Assembly: GCA_030831475.1 (NCBI GenBank)
Contig: JAURKY010000003.1
Span: forward strand, 23,190-87,189
Direction of reading: 5' to 3'
DNA: 64,000 nt
Source of the DNA: Burkholderiales bacterium
GTDB lineage: Bacteria; Pseudomonadota; Gammaproteobacteria; Burkholderiales; Methylophilaceae
Shown piece after piece: positions 10,174 through 21,139 of this stretch. Under the pieces are notes generated by a model, which made no database searches, was not told where the DNA came from, and saw only the letters and a program-made list of their open reading frames with translations. Numbering within the stretch: position 1 is the stretch's first letter; each line of letters opens with the position of its first letter. A program made the translations under genes and the position numbers.

Positions 10174-11543
10174 AAGATAAAGTCAAAAAAATTCATTTCA
10201 TAGGTATTGGTGGCTCAGGAATGGGGGGGATCGCGGAGGTCATGTTTAATCTTGGTTTTGAGGTCTCTGGATCCGACCTTAATCCATCGCAAACAGTCAA
10301 ACAATTAAAGAGTATGGGTTTAAAAATATTTGGCAAACATCAAATATCAAATGTAAAAGGTGTTGATGTTGTCGTTGTCTCTGGGGCGATACCTAAAAAT
10401 AATGTAGAAATTAAAGCCGCTCAAAAATTAGGTATACCCATTATTCCCCGTGCCGAAATGTTATCAGAATTAATGAGATTTAAAAAAGGTATCGCAGTCG
10501 CTGGAACGCATGGAAAAACCTCAACAACCAGCATGCTTGCTTCCATATTATCTTCCGGTGGAATGGATCCCACTTATGTGATTGGTGGAAGACTTAATTC
10601 AACTAAAGCCAACGCAAAACTGGGTATGGGTGATTTATTTGTCGTTGAGGCTGATGAGTCTGATGCATCCTTCTTACATTTAAATCCTATCAATGCAATC
10701 GTCACTAACATTGACCGAGATCACATGGAAACCTATCAGGGTGATTTTGATCGACTCAAAAAAACTTTTTTAGATTTTATTCACCAAACACCTTTTTACG
10801 GACATGTTTTTTTATGTCTTGATGATCCAAACATTAAAGCAATATTACCTTTCATTTCAAGAAAGATTGTCACATACGGCTTACATCGAAATGCTCTTAT
10901 ACAAGCAAAGAAAATAAGTCATTTAGGAAATAAAATGACGTTTCAGGTCATCGACAAGTTTTATAAGTCCAAAAAATTCGAAGTAACTATTAATTTACCC
11001 GGGGTACATTATGTTAGAAATGCCCTTGCTGCGATTGCATTAGGATTGGAGTACGGCGTAAGTGTCACTGATATTAAAAAAGGTTTGGATGGTTTCCAGG
11101 GGGTAGCTCGACGTTATGATGTGTACCCTGATATTACCTTATTCAATAAAACGATAATGTTGGTCGATGATTATGGCCACCATCCTACAGAGATTGAAGC
11201 AGTGCTTGAAGCTACAAAAAAAGGCTATCCAGGAAAAAAAATAAGTTTAGTATTTCAGCCCCACAGATTTTCTAGGACACGAGACTCATATGATGATTTC
11301 ATCAAGGTTTTGAAGAGACCAGAAAAATTATTTTTGTTTGACATTTACTCTGCTGGAGAGAGTGAAATTGAGGGTATCTCAACCAAACATCTTATTAACA
11401 AATTAAAAAATAAAAAAACCTTTTACTTGCCTGATATGCGGGCTGCAAAAAAAATCATTGGTGATGAAATTGATGATCAATCTATTTTAATTATTATGGG
11501 TGCAGGTTCGGTTGGAAATTTTGTCCAACAGTTTTTGGGTTAG
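10170..11543 (+). CDS. murC: UDP-MurNAc:L-Ala ligase MurC
   Basis: HFIGIGGSGMGGIAE, GTHGKTSTT, DDYGHHPTE motifs; ATG overlaps murG stop. Confidence 0.97.
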   Translation: MKDKVKKIHFIGIGGSGMGGIAEVMFNLGFEVSGSDLNPSQTVKQLKSMGLKIFGKHQISNVKGVDVVVVSGAIPKNNVEIKAAQKLGIPIIPRAEMLSELMRFKKGIAVAGTHGKTSTTSMLASILSSGGMDPTYVIGGRLNSTKANAKLGMGDLFVVEADESDASFLHLNPINAIVTNIDRDHMETYQGDFDRLKKTFLDFIHQTPFYGHVFLCLDDPNIKAILPFISRKIVTYGLHRNALIQAKKISHLGNKMTFQVIDKFYKSKKFEVTINLPGVHYVRNALAAIALGLEYGVSVTDIKKGLDGFQGVARRYDVYPDITLFNKTIMLVDDYGHHPTEIEAVLEATKKGYPGKKISLVFQPHRFSRTRDSYDDFIKVLKRPEKLFLFDIYSAGESEIEGISTKHLINKLKNKKTFYLPDMRAAKKIIGDEIDDQSILIIMGAGSVGNFVQQFLG

Positions 11544-11548
11544 TTTAA

Positions 11549-12436
11549 GTGGAACAAAATAAAATTTATCAAAATGTGCCATTAAGAGATTTTAATAGTT
11601 GGCGAGTAGGTGGGTTGGCAGAAAATTTTTTGATATGCTCGGATAAGGAAAAATTGGCTGAATTATTGCGTGCCAAAAAAATACCGCAACCTATTACGTT
11701 CATTGGATTAGGTTCAAATACTCTTTTTCGGGATGGTGGTTATCATGGAACCATTATTATGCTTCATAAGGGTATCAGCGAAGTTAAAGAGGAGCCCCCT
11801 GATCTTATTTATGCTGAGGCAGGGTTAAGTTGTTCAAAGCTTTCCAAGTTTGCTGCTAAGTCAGGCTATAAAAATTGCGCTTTTTTTGCAGGCATTCCTG
11901 GAACCGTTGGAGGAGCCTTAGCCATGAATGCCGGTTGTTATGGTTTTGAAACATGGAATTTTGTTAAACAGGTTTTAACCATTGATATGGATGGCCATCA
12001 ACACATAAGACAAAAAGAGGAATTCGAGATTAACTATCGCTATGTCGAACCTAAAAATAAAAAAGAATTTTTTTTAGCAGCCTGGCTTGAATTTGAGAAA
12101 GGCAACAAAGAAGTATCAGAACAAGAAATAAAATCGTTGCTTTTTACTCGCAAAGAGAGCCAGCCTCTTAATTGGCCTACTGGCGGCTCGACATTTAGAA
12201 ACCCAGAGAATCATTATGCAGCAAAGCTTATTGAGGAATGTCAGTTAAAGGGATATCAAATTGGTGGTGCACGTGTGTCTGAAAAACATGCAAACTTCAT
12301 TATTAATACGGGGGATGCATCTGCCGATGATATTGAAAGATTAATAATACATATTCAATCTGAAGTTTATAAAAGTAAGAATATTCATTTAGAAACCGAA
12401 GTTAAAATTATTGGAAATAAACTCAATGACCATTAA
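11549..12436 (+). CDS. murB: UDP-N-acetylenolpyruvoylglucosamine reductase MurB
   Basis: GLGSNTLFRDGG, GIPGTVGGALAMNAGCYG motifs; GTG start. Confidence 0.96.
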   Translation: MEQNKIYQNVPLRDFNSWRVGGLAENFLICSDKEKLAELLRAKKIPQPITFIGLGSNTLFRDGGYHGTIIMLHKGISEVKEEPPDLIYAEAGLSCSKLSKFAAKSGYKNCAFFAGIPGTVGGALAMNAGCYGFETWNFVKQVLTIDMDGHQHIRQKEEFEINYRYVEPKNKKEFFLAAWLEFEKGNKEVSEQEIKSLLFTRKESQPLNWPTGGSTFRNPENHYAAKLIEECQLKGYQIGGARVSEKHANFIINTGDASADDIERLIIHIQSEVYKSKNIHLETEVKIIGNKLNDH

Positions 12437-13331
12437 ATATCAGAATGTCGCTGTACTTATGGGAGGCAACTCAAATGAAAGAGAAATATCTTTAGAAAGC
12501 GGTAAAGCTGTATTAAAGGCATTAAAATCACTATCAATTAAGGCCCAAGCATTTGATCCAAAATTTGATGACTTAGCTCTTTTAGATCAATTTGATTGTG
12601 CGTTTATTTGTCTTCATGGAAAAGATGGTGAAGATGGAAAAATACAAAGTTATTTGGATTCAATGCAATTGCCTTACACGGGTAGTAATGCAGCAGCTTC
12701 TAAAATTGGAATGAATAAATACGAATCAAAGACCATATGGAGCTCGAAAAAAATTCCCACGCCAAAATTTAAACTTGTTGAAAAAGATACCAGTTTTGAT
12801 GAGGTGATCTTAGAAATTAAACCACCATTTTTTTTAAAAGCTTCTAATTCAGGATCTAGCTTAGGGATTTATAGAATAAACACTAAGGAAGAATTCGATA
12901 GGTTATTGATTGATGCCTTAAAAATTGATGATATTGTATTTGCGGAGGAAATGATTTCTGGGAGAGAATACACCGTTCCTATTTTGCAAAATAAGACACT
13001 ACCTATCATTGAAATCATACCAAAAAATGGATTTTACGATTATGAGGCTAAATATATTCGGGATGATACCATTTTTATTTGCCCTGCGAACATTGATCAA
13101 AGCTTAAAAATAAAGCTTGATCAATTAGCATTAGATGCATTTGAATTAATTGGCTGTTCAGGCTGGGGACGTGTTGATTTTTTGGTTAAAGATATTGATG
13201 AGCCATTTATCATTGAAGTTAATACCATTCCAGGTATGACCAGCCATAGCTTAGTTCCTCTTTCAGCCAAAAATGATGGAATCAATTTTGAACAGCTCGT
13301 TTTAAATATTTTGAAGACAGCCCATGTTTGA
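12426..13331 (+). CDS. ddl: D-alanine-D-alanine ligase
   Basis: MGGNSNEREISLESG, ATP-grasp; IIEVNTIPGMTSHSLVP. Confidence 0.96.
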   Translation: MTIKYQNVAVLMGGNSNEREISLESGKAVLKALKSLSIKAQAFDPKFDDLALLDQFDCAFICLHGKDGEDGKIQSYLDSMQLPYTGSNAAASKIGMNKYESKTIWSSKKIPTPKFKLVEKDTSFDEVILEIKPPFFLKASNSGSSLGIYRINTKEEFDRLLIDALKIDDIVFAEEMISGREYTVPILQNKTLPIIEIIPKNGFYDYEAKYIRDDTIFICPANIDQSLKIKLDQLALDAFELIGCSGWGRVDFLVKDIDEPFIIEVNTIPGMTSHSLVPLSAKNDGINFEQLVLNILKTAHV

Positions 13332-14055
13332 AAAAATTGAAAATTTAAGAAAATTAATTTTTTTGATTTATCTATTAATGATCCCATGCATTATTTTTAT
13401 CATTTATCAGCTGCTAATTAGGATTGATCTTCCATTCAAGGAGATCATTATCAAAGATGACTATCAAAATATTGATTTAGCTCAAGTTGAGATGATTAAT
13501 AAACAATATGTCAGGGGAAATTTTTTTGCCATTGATTTAAATTTGATCCGTAAAGCATTTAAAAAATTACCCTGGGTAAGAGAGGTGGGTATCAGAAGGG
13601 TTTGGCCTGATAAGCTTGAGGTAAAAATTGAGGAACATCGTGTGATTGGTCGATGGGTTAATTATGGATTGATCAATGATCAAGGTGAGATTTTTAACGC
13701 GGCTTTTCAAGAAGATTTACCCTCATTTTATGGTTCTAATGAGTTTGCTAAAGAAATGGCAGAAAAATTTTTTGAAATTAACAAAATACTTCAAAAAGAA
13801 TTGATGCAAATTGATACAATAACACTGTCAGATAGATTGTCATGGGAAGTTCAAACAAATAACCAGATGAAAATTTATCTTGGTAGAAAAGATGTTATAG
13901 CAAAATTAGACCTTTTTATAGATCGCTATCAAACTGTATTACAAGAGCTTGACAGTAGAATTGAGTACGTGGATTTGAGATATAAAAATGGATTTTCAAT
14001 CAAAAAATTGATAGAACCCAAAAAAACAAAGGCAATAAATAATACAGCATTATGA
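13324..14055 (+). CDS. ftsQ: Cell division protein FtsQ (POTRA)
   Basis: N-terminal TM, LPWVREVGIRRVWPDKLEVKIEEHR; between ddl and ftsA. Confidence 0.94.
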   Translation: MFEKIENLRKLIFLIYLLMIPCIIFIIYQLLIRIDLPFKEIIIKDDYQNIDLAQVEMINKQYVRGNFFAIDLNLIRKAFKKLPWVREVGIRRVWPDKLEVKIEEHRVIGRWVNYGLINDQGEIFNAAFQEDLPSFYGSNEFAKEMAEKFFEINKILQKELMQIDTITLSDRLSWEVQTNNQMKIYLGRKDVIAKLDLFIDRYQTVLQELDSRIEYVDLRYKNGFSIKKLIEPKKTKAINNTAL

Positions 14056-15290
14056 TAAATGGCAAAGAAGATAAAAATTTAGTGGTTGCCCTTGATGTTG
14101 GCACATCTAAAATTGTTGTCATTGTTGCAGAGATTCAAGAAGATGATGTATTAAAAATCATAGGATTGGGACAACATTTATCTAAAGGCCTTAAAAAGGG
14201 CGTTGTCATTAATATAGACACAACCATACAAGCTATTCAAAGAGCGATTGAAGAGGCTGAATTGATGGCAGATTGTAAAATAAAAGATGTTTATACTGGC
14301 ATTGCAGGCAGCCATATTAAGAGTCTCAATTCTCATGGCATGGTCAAGGTGCGTGATTCTGAGGTGAGTCAAATGGATGTTGATAGGGTGCTGGAGACTG
14401 CCCAAGCAATTACATTACCTCCTGATCAACAAGTGCTCCATGTTTTAACACAAGAATATATCCTTGATGATCAAAGGGAAATTAAAGAGCCTTTGGGCAT
14501 GAGTGGTATGAGGCTGGAAGTAAAAGTTCATATTGTTTCAGGCGCTATTGCTGCTGCTCAAAATATTATTAAGTGTATTAAGCGTTGTGGTCTAGATGTG
14601 GCTGAATTGGTTCTTCAGCCATTAGCTTCCAGTGAGGCGGTGTTGACCCGAGATGAAAAAGATTTAGGGGTGTTATTAATTGACATCGGAGGTGGCACCA
14701 CAGATATTGCCATCATTAAAAATGGATCGATTCAGCATACCGCAGTTGTTCCTATAGCTGGTGATCAAATCACCAATGATATTGCTGTTGCTTTTAGGAC
14801 ACCGATGCAATCCGCAGAGGATATTAAGATTAATTATGGGGCTGCAACAACGTTCATGGCCTCTCCAAGTGAGATTATTGAGATTCCCATGGTTGATGGA
14901 AGAGAACCTAAAAAGATAACGTCGCAAGCGCTATCTGAAGTGATTGAGCCGAGGGTTAAAGAACTTTTTGAATTAATTCGAAATGAATTACAAAGAAGCA
15001 GGATGGGCAATGCGATTGCCTCGGGTGTTGTTATTACGGGTGGGTCTTCCATGATGAGAGGAATGGTAAATTTAGGTGAAAAAGTATTCAATATGCCTGT
15101 TAGAATAGGGATACCCAGGGATGTTGATGGTTTGCTTCAGGTGGTTGAAAACCCAAGATATGCCACAGCGATTGGGTTATTAAAAATGGCTAAAGAAGAT
15201 TTAACTCATGGCGAGTCAAGATGGCCTGATGGAAATTCAGTCATGGACTTGTTTAAGAAAATGAAAATGTGGTTCCAAGGTAATTTTTAA
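14052..15290 (+). CDS. ftsA: Cell division protein FtsA
   Basis: ALDVGTSKI, LLIDIGGGTTDIAI motifs. Confidence 0.97.
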   Translation: MINGKEDKNLVVALDVGTSKIVVIVAEIQEDDVLKIIGLGQHLSKGLKKGVVINIDTTIQAIQRAIEEAELMADCKIKDVYTGIAGSHIKSLNSHGMVKVRDSEVSQMDVDRVLETAQAITLPPDQQVLHVLTQEYILDDQREIKEPLGMSGMRLEVKVHIVSGAIAAAQNIIKCIKRCGLDVAELVLQPLASSEAVLTRDEKDLGVLLIDIGGGTTDIAIIKNGSIQHTAVVPIAGDQITNDIAVAFRTPMQSAEDIKINYGAATTFMASPSEIIEIPMVDGREPKKITSQALSEVIEPRVKELFELIRNELQRSRMGNAIASGVVITGGSSMMRGMVNLGEKVFNMPVRIGIPRDVDGLLQVVENPRYATAIGLLKMAKEDLTHGESRWPDGNSVMDLFKKMKMWFQGNF

Positions 15291-15307
15291 AAATTGAAGG
15301 CTGATTA

Positions 15308-16474
15308 ATGTTTGAGGTTATTGAAAACAAAAAACAAAAAGCGCTAATTAAAGTTATGGGTGTCGGTGGCTGCGGAGGTAATGCCGTGGATTACATGATT
15401 GAAAAAAATGTCACGGGTGTTGATTTTCTTTGTGTTAATACAGACCTACAAGCCCTACAAAAGAGCCAGGCAAATAACATTGTTCAAATTGGAGAAATCT
15501 TAACACAGGGTTTGGGTGCAGGATCAAGACCTGATACGGGCAAACAGGCTGCGATGGATGATAAAGAGATGATTGCTAATGCCATCCAGGGTGCAGATAT
15601 GCTTTTTATTACCGCCGGTATGGGGGGTGGCACCGGGACTGGAGCGACACCCGTGATTGCTCAAATTGCAAAAGAGATGGGAATATTAACCGTCGCTGTG
15701 GTGACGAAACCTTTTGATTTTGAGGGTAAGCGCACACGTGTAGCAAAAGAGGGTATTCAAGAATTAATCAAACATGTTGACTCGTTAATTACAATACCGA
15801 ATGAGAAATTAATGGGGGTCTTAGGCGAGGATGTGACCTTTGTGGAAGCTTTTGGGGCAGCCAATAATGTGCTCTATAGTGCTGTGGCAGGCATTGCAGA
15901 AATCATTAATAGTCCTGGAATGATTAATGTTGATTTTGCTGATGTAAAAACAGTCATGAGCGAAATGGGTATGGCAATGATTGGCTCAGGTTTCTCTGAA
16001 GGATCTGATAGAGCTATTATTGCAGCCAAAGCCGCTGTTGCATGCCCATTATTAGAGGATGTTAATCTCAATAACGCCAAAGGTATTTTGGTCAATATTT
16101 CAGCAAGCCGTGATTTTAAGATGAAAGAATATTTTGAAGTCATGGAGATTATCAAACAATATGCGGCTGAAGAGGCCAACATTATTGTGGGCAATGTCAT
16201 TGATGACTCTATGGTTAACGGTATTCGTGTGACCATGGTTGCGACCGGATTAAACAATAACTCGAGTGCACAGCAAGAGGTATCTGATGATGTGATGACA
16301 AGTTTTGTTTATGAAGATGAATCGTCAGAGACCACAGCTGATGCAGTTGATGATAAAAAAGAGAGTGATGTATTGAATGTATTTACCGACAATTCTGAAA
16401 ACAATCTAGATCGTATGCGCTCTGAGGCCGAGGATGAGTATGATATCCCTTCCTTTTTAAGGAATAACAAGTGA
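15308..16474 (+). CDS. ftsZ: Cell division GTPase FtsZ
   Basis: GGGTGTGATP tubulin signature; C-terminal DEYDIPSFLRNN. Confidence 0.98.
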   Translation: MFEVIENKKQKALIKVMGVGGCGGNAVDYMIEKNVTGVDFLCVNTDLQALQKSQANNIVQIGEILTQGLGAGSRPDTGKQAAMDDKEMIANAIQGADMLFITAGMGGGTGTGATPVIAQIAKEMGILTVAVVTKPFDFEGKRTRVAKEGIQELIKHVDSLITIPNEKLMGVLGEDVTFVEAFGAANNVLYSAVAGIAEIINSPGMINVDFADVKTVMSEMGMAMIGSGFSEGSDRAIIAAKAAVACPLLEDVNLNNAKGILVNISASRDFKMKEYFEVMEIIKQYAAEEANIIVGNVIDDSMVNGIRVTMVATGLNNNSSAQQEVSDDVMTSFVYEDESSETTADAVDDKKESDVLNVFTDNSENNLDRMRSEAEDEYDIPSFLRNNK

Positions 16475-17421
16475 TCTTGCAACGATCGATCAAAGACTCT
16501 GTAAGCGCAACCGGAGTGGGCCTTCATTCAGGCAAAAAAGTTAAACTCACCCTCAAACCTGCACCTGAAAATCATGGCATTGTTTTTTGTAGGACTGATT
16601 TAACATCGCCTATGAAGATAAAGGCTGATCCAACCATTGTTCAAGATACCAAACTATGTTCAGCCATTGGTACAGAGGAATTTAAAGTTGCTACCGTTGA
16701 ACATTTAATGTCTGCCCTGAGTGCTTTAGGGATCGATAATATCCTAATAGAAGTCAATGGCCCTGAACTTCCTATTATGGATGGAAGCTCAATTTCTTTT
16801 ATATATCTTATAAAATCAGTTGGTATCATCGATCAAACACTCCCAAAACAATTTGTTTTTATTAAAGAAGCTATTGAGGTGAATGATGGAGATAAATCAG
16901 CTCGCTTTGATCCTCATCCAGGCTTTTTGATTGACTTTACGATTGATTTTCCACATCCTGCCTTCAAGGATGATGACAGTCATGTTGTGATTGATTTTTT
17001 TAAGGATTCTTATGTCTCAGAAATCAGCCGAGCGAGAACTTTTGGGTTTATGCACGAGGTTGAATTTTTAAGAGCTAATGGTTTAGCTAGAGGAGGTTCA
17101 TTAGATAATGCCATTGTTCTAGATGAGTCTAAAATCATTAATGATGATGGCTTGAGATACACAGATGAATTTGTGCGCCATAAAATATTAGATGCCATGG
17201 GTGATCTTTACCTTTTAGGAAAACCTATCATAGGTAAATTTACTGCCTATAAATCAGGCCATGAATTAAATAATCGACTGCTTAGAAAGTTAGCGGAAGA
17301 AACCGATAAATGGGAAATGAAACCTATGGATGTGAACGACCCAATTACATCCGATTTGGCTCAGAGCTACCTTAAAATGAGTGAGATCATTAACGAAGTC
17401 CCTGAGGTGATTGAGGCTTAA
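16471..17421 (+). CDS. lpxC: UDP-3-O-acyl-GlcNAc deacetylase LpxC
   Basis: SVSATGVGLHSGKKV, TVEHLMSAL, GSSISF motifs. Confidence 0.97.
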   Translation: MILQRSIKDSVSATGVGLHSGKKVKLTLKPAPENHGIVFCRTDLTSPMKIKADPTIVQDTKLCSAIGTEEFKVATVEHLMSALSALGIDNILIEVNGPELPIMDGSSISFIYLIKSVGIIDQTLPKQFVFIKEAIEVNDGDKSARFDPHPGFLIDFTIDFPHPAFKDDDSHVVIDFFKDSYVSEISRARTFGFMHEVEFLRANGLARGGSLDNAIVLDESKIINDDGLRYTDEFVRHKILDAMGDLYLLGKPIIGKFTAYKSGHELNNRLLRKLAEETDKWEMKPMDVNDPITSDLAQSYLKMSEIINEVPEVIEA

Positions 17422-17423
17422 AA

Positions 17424-17606
17424 ATGGTTTTTCTTCGTCTAGCACTCGTTATCCTTCTGATCACTTTTTTAGTTTTATTTATTTTTTATGGTGTGACAAA
17501 AAATAAAAAATACCTTTACGTGATTCGTTCGATTTTCAATTACACGATCCTAATTGGCGCGATTATCGGCTTAACCTATCTTATCCTAAGAGTCTTACAT
17601 ATTTAG
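17424..17606 (+). CDS. Small (60 aa) membrane protein of unknown function
   Basis: Tight co-directional spacing with lpxC and the downstream gene; two predicted TM segments. Confidence 0.6.
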   Translation: MVFLRLALVILLITFLVLFIFYGVTKNKKYLYVIRSIFNYTILIGAIIGLTYLILRVLHI

Positions 17607-17611
17607 TTTGT

Positions 17612-18493
17612 ATGAGGACCGTTTCAATTTTTGGGGGATCAGGTTTTATTGGGTCTAGGCTCATTGCCCATCTAGCTAAACAAAAGATTCAAATAAGACT
17701 GTTTACTCAAAAAAAAATAAAAGCTAACCATTTAAAAGTTTTACCCAATTTAAAATTATATGAATATCAAGAATCCACTGATTTAAAAACTCTCTTAGTG
17801 GGTTCCGATGTGGTGATTAATTGCATTGGGATTTTGCATGAAGATAAGAAAAATAGTTTCCATCAAATTCATGCTTTATGGTTAAAAAAACTCACCCACA
17901 CCCTCAATCAATTAAAGATTAAACGTTTTATTCATCTAAGTGCGCTTGGAGCCTCAAAAGAGGGACCGAGTAACTATTTACAATCAAAATTTGAGGGTGA
18001 AACCTATATTAAGAAGAATTTAAAAACTACCGCCTGGACTATTTTTAGACCCTCGATCGTTTTCGGTGAACAAGACAGCTTTATTAATCTATTTAGAAAG
18101 TTACTTAATTTCCTTCCCATTTTGATGTTAGTCTCCCCTCAATCAAAATTTCAACCCATTGCCTGCGAGGATCTCGTTGAGATGATGTTAAAAAGCCTGC
18201 AGGATAAAAAAACATTTAATAAGACCTACAATGTGGGTGGGCCTAAGGTTTATACGTTTATTGAAATTATTCGTCTAATTCTAGAAGCCTCAGGTCAAAA
18301 AAGAATCATCATTCCTTTGCCAAAAAGGTTAGCTTGGATGACGGTTTGGTTTTTAGAATTGCTTCCAGTGAAGTTAATTACTCGCGACAATTTGAAGTCT
18401 ATGAGCGTTGATAATATAGTGAACATTAATGATGCTTATCAATTTAAATCAACGTTGAAAGATTTGGCGATTTACCTTAAAGAGACAAGATGA
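17612..18493 (+). CDS. NAD(P)-binding SDR/epimerase, complex-I NDUFA9-like
   Basis: [11 protein letters not shown] Rossmann motif; [18 protein letters not shown]. Confidence 0.85.
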   Translation: MRTVSIFGGSGFIGSRLIAHLAKQKIQIRLFTQKKIKANHLKVLPNLKLYEYQESTDLKTLLVGSDVVINCIGILHEDKKNSFHQIHALWLKKLTHTLNQLKIKRFIHLSALGASKEGPSNYLQSKFEGETYIKKNLKTTAWTIFRPSIVFGEQDSFINLFRKLLNFLPILMLVSPQSKFQPIACEDLVEMMLKSLQDKKTFNKTYNVGGPKVYTFIEIIRLILEASGQKRIIIPLPKRLAWMTVWFLELLPVKLITRDNLKSMSVDNIVNINDAYQFKSTLKDLAIYLKETR

Positions 18494-19614
18494 TTAAGAC
18501 ATACTTAGTTGGAGGTGCGGTAAGAGACCAGTTGCTTAATATACCAACAAAAGATAAAGATTACGTGGTCGTAGGCTCACATCCTGAAGCCATGATTAAG
18601 CAAGGTTTTAAGCCAGTAGGTAAGGACTTCCCGGTCTTTTTACATCCTAAAACACACGAAGAGTATGCGCTAGCTAGAACTGAAAAAAAAGTAGGTCGCG
18701 GCTATCATGGTTTTGAGTTTTATGCTTCACCCGATGTTACTTTAGAGGAAGATTTACAAAGACGTGACATCACCATTAATGCGATTGCCCAAGATGAGGA
18801 AGGTCAATTTATCGATCCCTTTGGGGGCATGGATGATGTTAAACATAAAATTATTCGACATGTCAGTGATGCCTTTGAGGAAGACCCTCTCCGTGTTTTA
18901 AGGGTGGCACGTTTTCAGGCTAAGCTGCCTGAGTTTTCGATTGATCCAGCAACGCAAAAGCTCCTTCAAAAAATTGTTGGAAACGACGAGATTCAATCCT
19001 TATCCTCTGAACGCATTATTGAAGAGATCAAAAAAGGCTTAGTAGAGAAGGGAGCGGCTTTAATGTTTGAGGTCTTGCACGCATGTGGCGCACTGGATGT
19101 CATCATGCCTGATGCCAATTACACTGAAAATCATGCCTCCTTAGAAGCATTATGTAAGCTAGATGCTTTTCAAAATATAGATTTGGATGATCGATTAAGT
19201 TTGGTTTTAATGTTGTTGTACTTCGATCATGGTACTTTTAAAAATTCACTTGATAAAACCATCAAAAAACTAAAAATTAACAGCCGACAGACCAATGTCA
19301 TCAATCATATAAAAAATTCATTTCAAGATCTGATCCATATTCATGATTTGAATGATGAGTCTCGCTTTAATCTGATTAATCAATTTGATTTTTTTAGACG
19401 ACCTGACATCACTTATGCTGTGTTAGATTATGTGAATCTTTTGTGCCACGCTTTGGCTCTTAAGAATTCAGTTGTGGGCCAATTTAAACAACATCTTCAT
19501 CTTTTTGAAAAAAAGTTAGAACAACAACCCTCGATGAGTGATGACCCACTTCAAGGTAAAGCACTCGGTGACAAAATTAAACAATTACGTTTTGAGTTAT
19601 TTAAACAGGCTTAA
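18490..19614 (+). CDS. cca: CCA tRNA nucleotidyltransferase
   Basis: [34 protein letters not shown] motifs. Confidence 0.95.
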   Translation: MIKTYLVGGAVRDQLLNIPTKDKDYVVVGSHPEAMIKQGFKPVGKDFPVFLHPKTHEEYALARTEKKVGRGYHGFEFYASPDVTLEEDLQRRDITINAIAQDEEGQFIDPFGGMDDVKHKIIRHVSDAFEEDPLRVLRVARFQAKLPEFSIDPATQKLLQKIVGNDEIQSLSSERIIEEIKKGLVEKGAALMFEVLHACGALDVIMPDANYTENHASLEALCKLDAFQNIDLDDRLSLVLMLLYFDHGTFKNSLDKTIKKLKINSRQTNVINHIKNSFQDLIHIHDLNDESRFNLINQFDFFRRPDITYAVLDYVNLLCHALALKNSVVGQFKQHLHLFEKKLEQQPSMSDDPLQGKALGDKIKQLRFELFKQA

Positions 19615-20236
19615 TTCTTAAGCGTCTCATCGCGTTAATATTTTTAATTTTAAAATCTATAAAGCTTGGTTTTTTTAATGAGTCATTGATCCATATGGTT
19701 TTCAAGCCATACTGCTTGGCTTTTTTTAAATTGGCTAGGGTGTCATCAACAAAGTAAGCCTGTTTGGTTTTTGTATTTCGTATCAGTTTCTTGATACTTA
19801 GTGTGCTTGGCTTCCCATGAAATTTTGAATGCTCGATGGCATGAATAAAGTCAAAGAAATGATGCACGTTCATTTTTTTTAAAATAATCGTTGTATACCT
19901 TTGCGGTGCATTGGTAAAAATAATTTTGCGACCCCTTAATTTTCTAAATATCTGATGAATCAGGTTTTCAAAAATAATATGATCATCATGAAAAGCTAAG
20001 TCATGTGTTTTTTTTAAAAAATCTTTTGGATCAATGTTGTGATGTCGAATCAATCCTCTTAATGTGGCACCGTATTGATCCCAGTAAGTCTGACGAAGAC
20101 TTGAGGCTTTGGTTGAGGAGACACCCAAATGTTTTTGGATGTAGCGATTCATTTTTTCATTGACTTGGGGAAAGATAAATTCATCGGCAAAGTGGAGCGT
20201 GTTATCGAGATCAAAGATCCAGCAAACGCGCCTCAA
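19601..20236 (-). CDS. HAD-superfamily pyrimidine 5'-nucleotidase-like hydrolase
   Basis: [32 protein letters not shown] start directly after argB stop. Confidence 0.82.
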   Translation of the reverse strand: MRRVCWIFDLDNTLHFADEFIFPQVNEKMNRYIQKHLGVSSTKASSLRQTYWDQYGATLRGLIRHHNIDPKDFLKKTHDLAFHDDHIIFENLIHQIFRKLRGRKIIFTNAPQRYTTIILKKMNVHHFFDFIHAIEHSKFHGKPSTLSIKKLIRNTKTKQAYFVDDTLANLKKAKQYGLKTIWINDSLKKPSFIDFKIKNINAMRRLRIKPV

Positions 20237-21109
20237 TTACTTAGCCTTAATAAGGGTACCTACACCTTGATCCGTTAGGATTTCTAAAAGAAGGGCATGC
20301 TCAACCCTGCCATCGATTATATGAACCGCGCTCACACCACTCTTGGCCGCATCTAATGCCGAATTGATTTTTGGTAACATGCCACCGGATAACGTGCCAT
20401 CCTCAACGAGTTTTTCAATTTCTTTAGGCGTTAGACCCGTGATGAGTTTTTGATTGTTATCTAAAACCCCAGGCGTGTTGGTCATCAATACAAGTTTTTC
20501 AGCCCTCAAGATATCGGCTAATTTGCCTGCGACTAAGTCTGCATTAATGTTATAAGTTTTCCCATCCTCACCAATGCCAATCGGTGCGATGACAGGAATA
20601 AAGTCACCACTATCTAGAAAATGTATGAGTGCTGGATCAATGCTGGCAATATCACCCACTTGACCGAGATCAAGGTCTTTAAGCTTATCTTTTTCATCCT
20701 TGATAATGAGTTTTTTCGCATGAATAAAGTTACTGTCTTGGCCTGTGAGACCCACGGCCTTACCACCATTATTATTAATGAGCTGGACAATCTCTTTATT
20801 GATCTGACCCCCTAACACCATTTCAACGATGTCCATGGTCTCCTCATCGGTGACTCTCATGCCATTGATAAATTCTCCTTTTTTACCCAATTTATCTAAA
20901 TGCGCATTAATTTGTGGGCCACCACCATGAACCACCACTGGGTTCATACCGACGAGTTTAAGCAAAACAACATCCTTCGCAAAGGATTGCTTCAGGCTTT
21001 CATCGACCATGGCATTGCCACCGTATTTGATGACAATGGTCCTATCGAAGAATTTTTTTATGTAAGGCAGCGCCTCACTTAAAATTTTAGCTTTATCGTT
21101 TGGAGTCAT
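20237..21109 (-). CDS. argB: N-acetylglutamate kinase
   Basis: [30 protein letters not shown] motifs. Confidence 0.96.
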   Translation of the reverse strand: MTPNDKAKILSEALPYIKKFFDRTIVIKYGGNAMVDESLKQSFAKDVVLLKLVGMNPVVVHGGGPQINAHLDKLGKKGEFINGMRVTDEETMDIVEMVLGGQINKEIVQLINNNGGKAVGLTGQDSNFIHAKKLIIKDEKDKLKDLDLGQVGDIASIDPALIHFLDSGDFIPVIAPIGIGEDGKTYNINADLVAGKLADILRAEKLVLMTNTPGVLDNNQKLITGLTPKEIEKLVEDGTLSGGMLPKINSALDAAKSGVSAVHIIDGRVEHALLLEILTDQGVGTLIKAK

Positions 21110-21139
21110 TCAGCTTATTCATCATTAAAAAACGTTATT

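Noticed and set aside
14178-16257. Antisense ORFs over ftsA/ftsZ (14178-14405, 14676-14927, 15874-16257)
   Set aside because: Overlap highly conserved ftsA/ftsZ; translations resemble no protein family.
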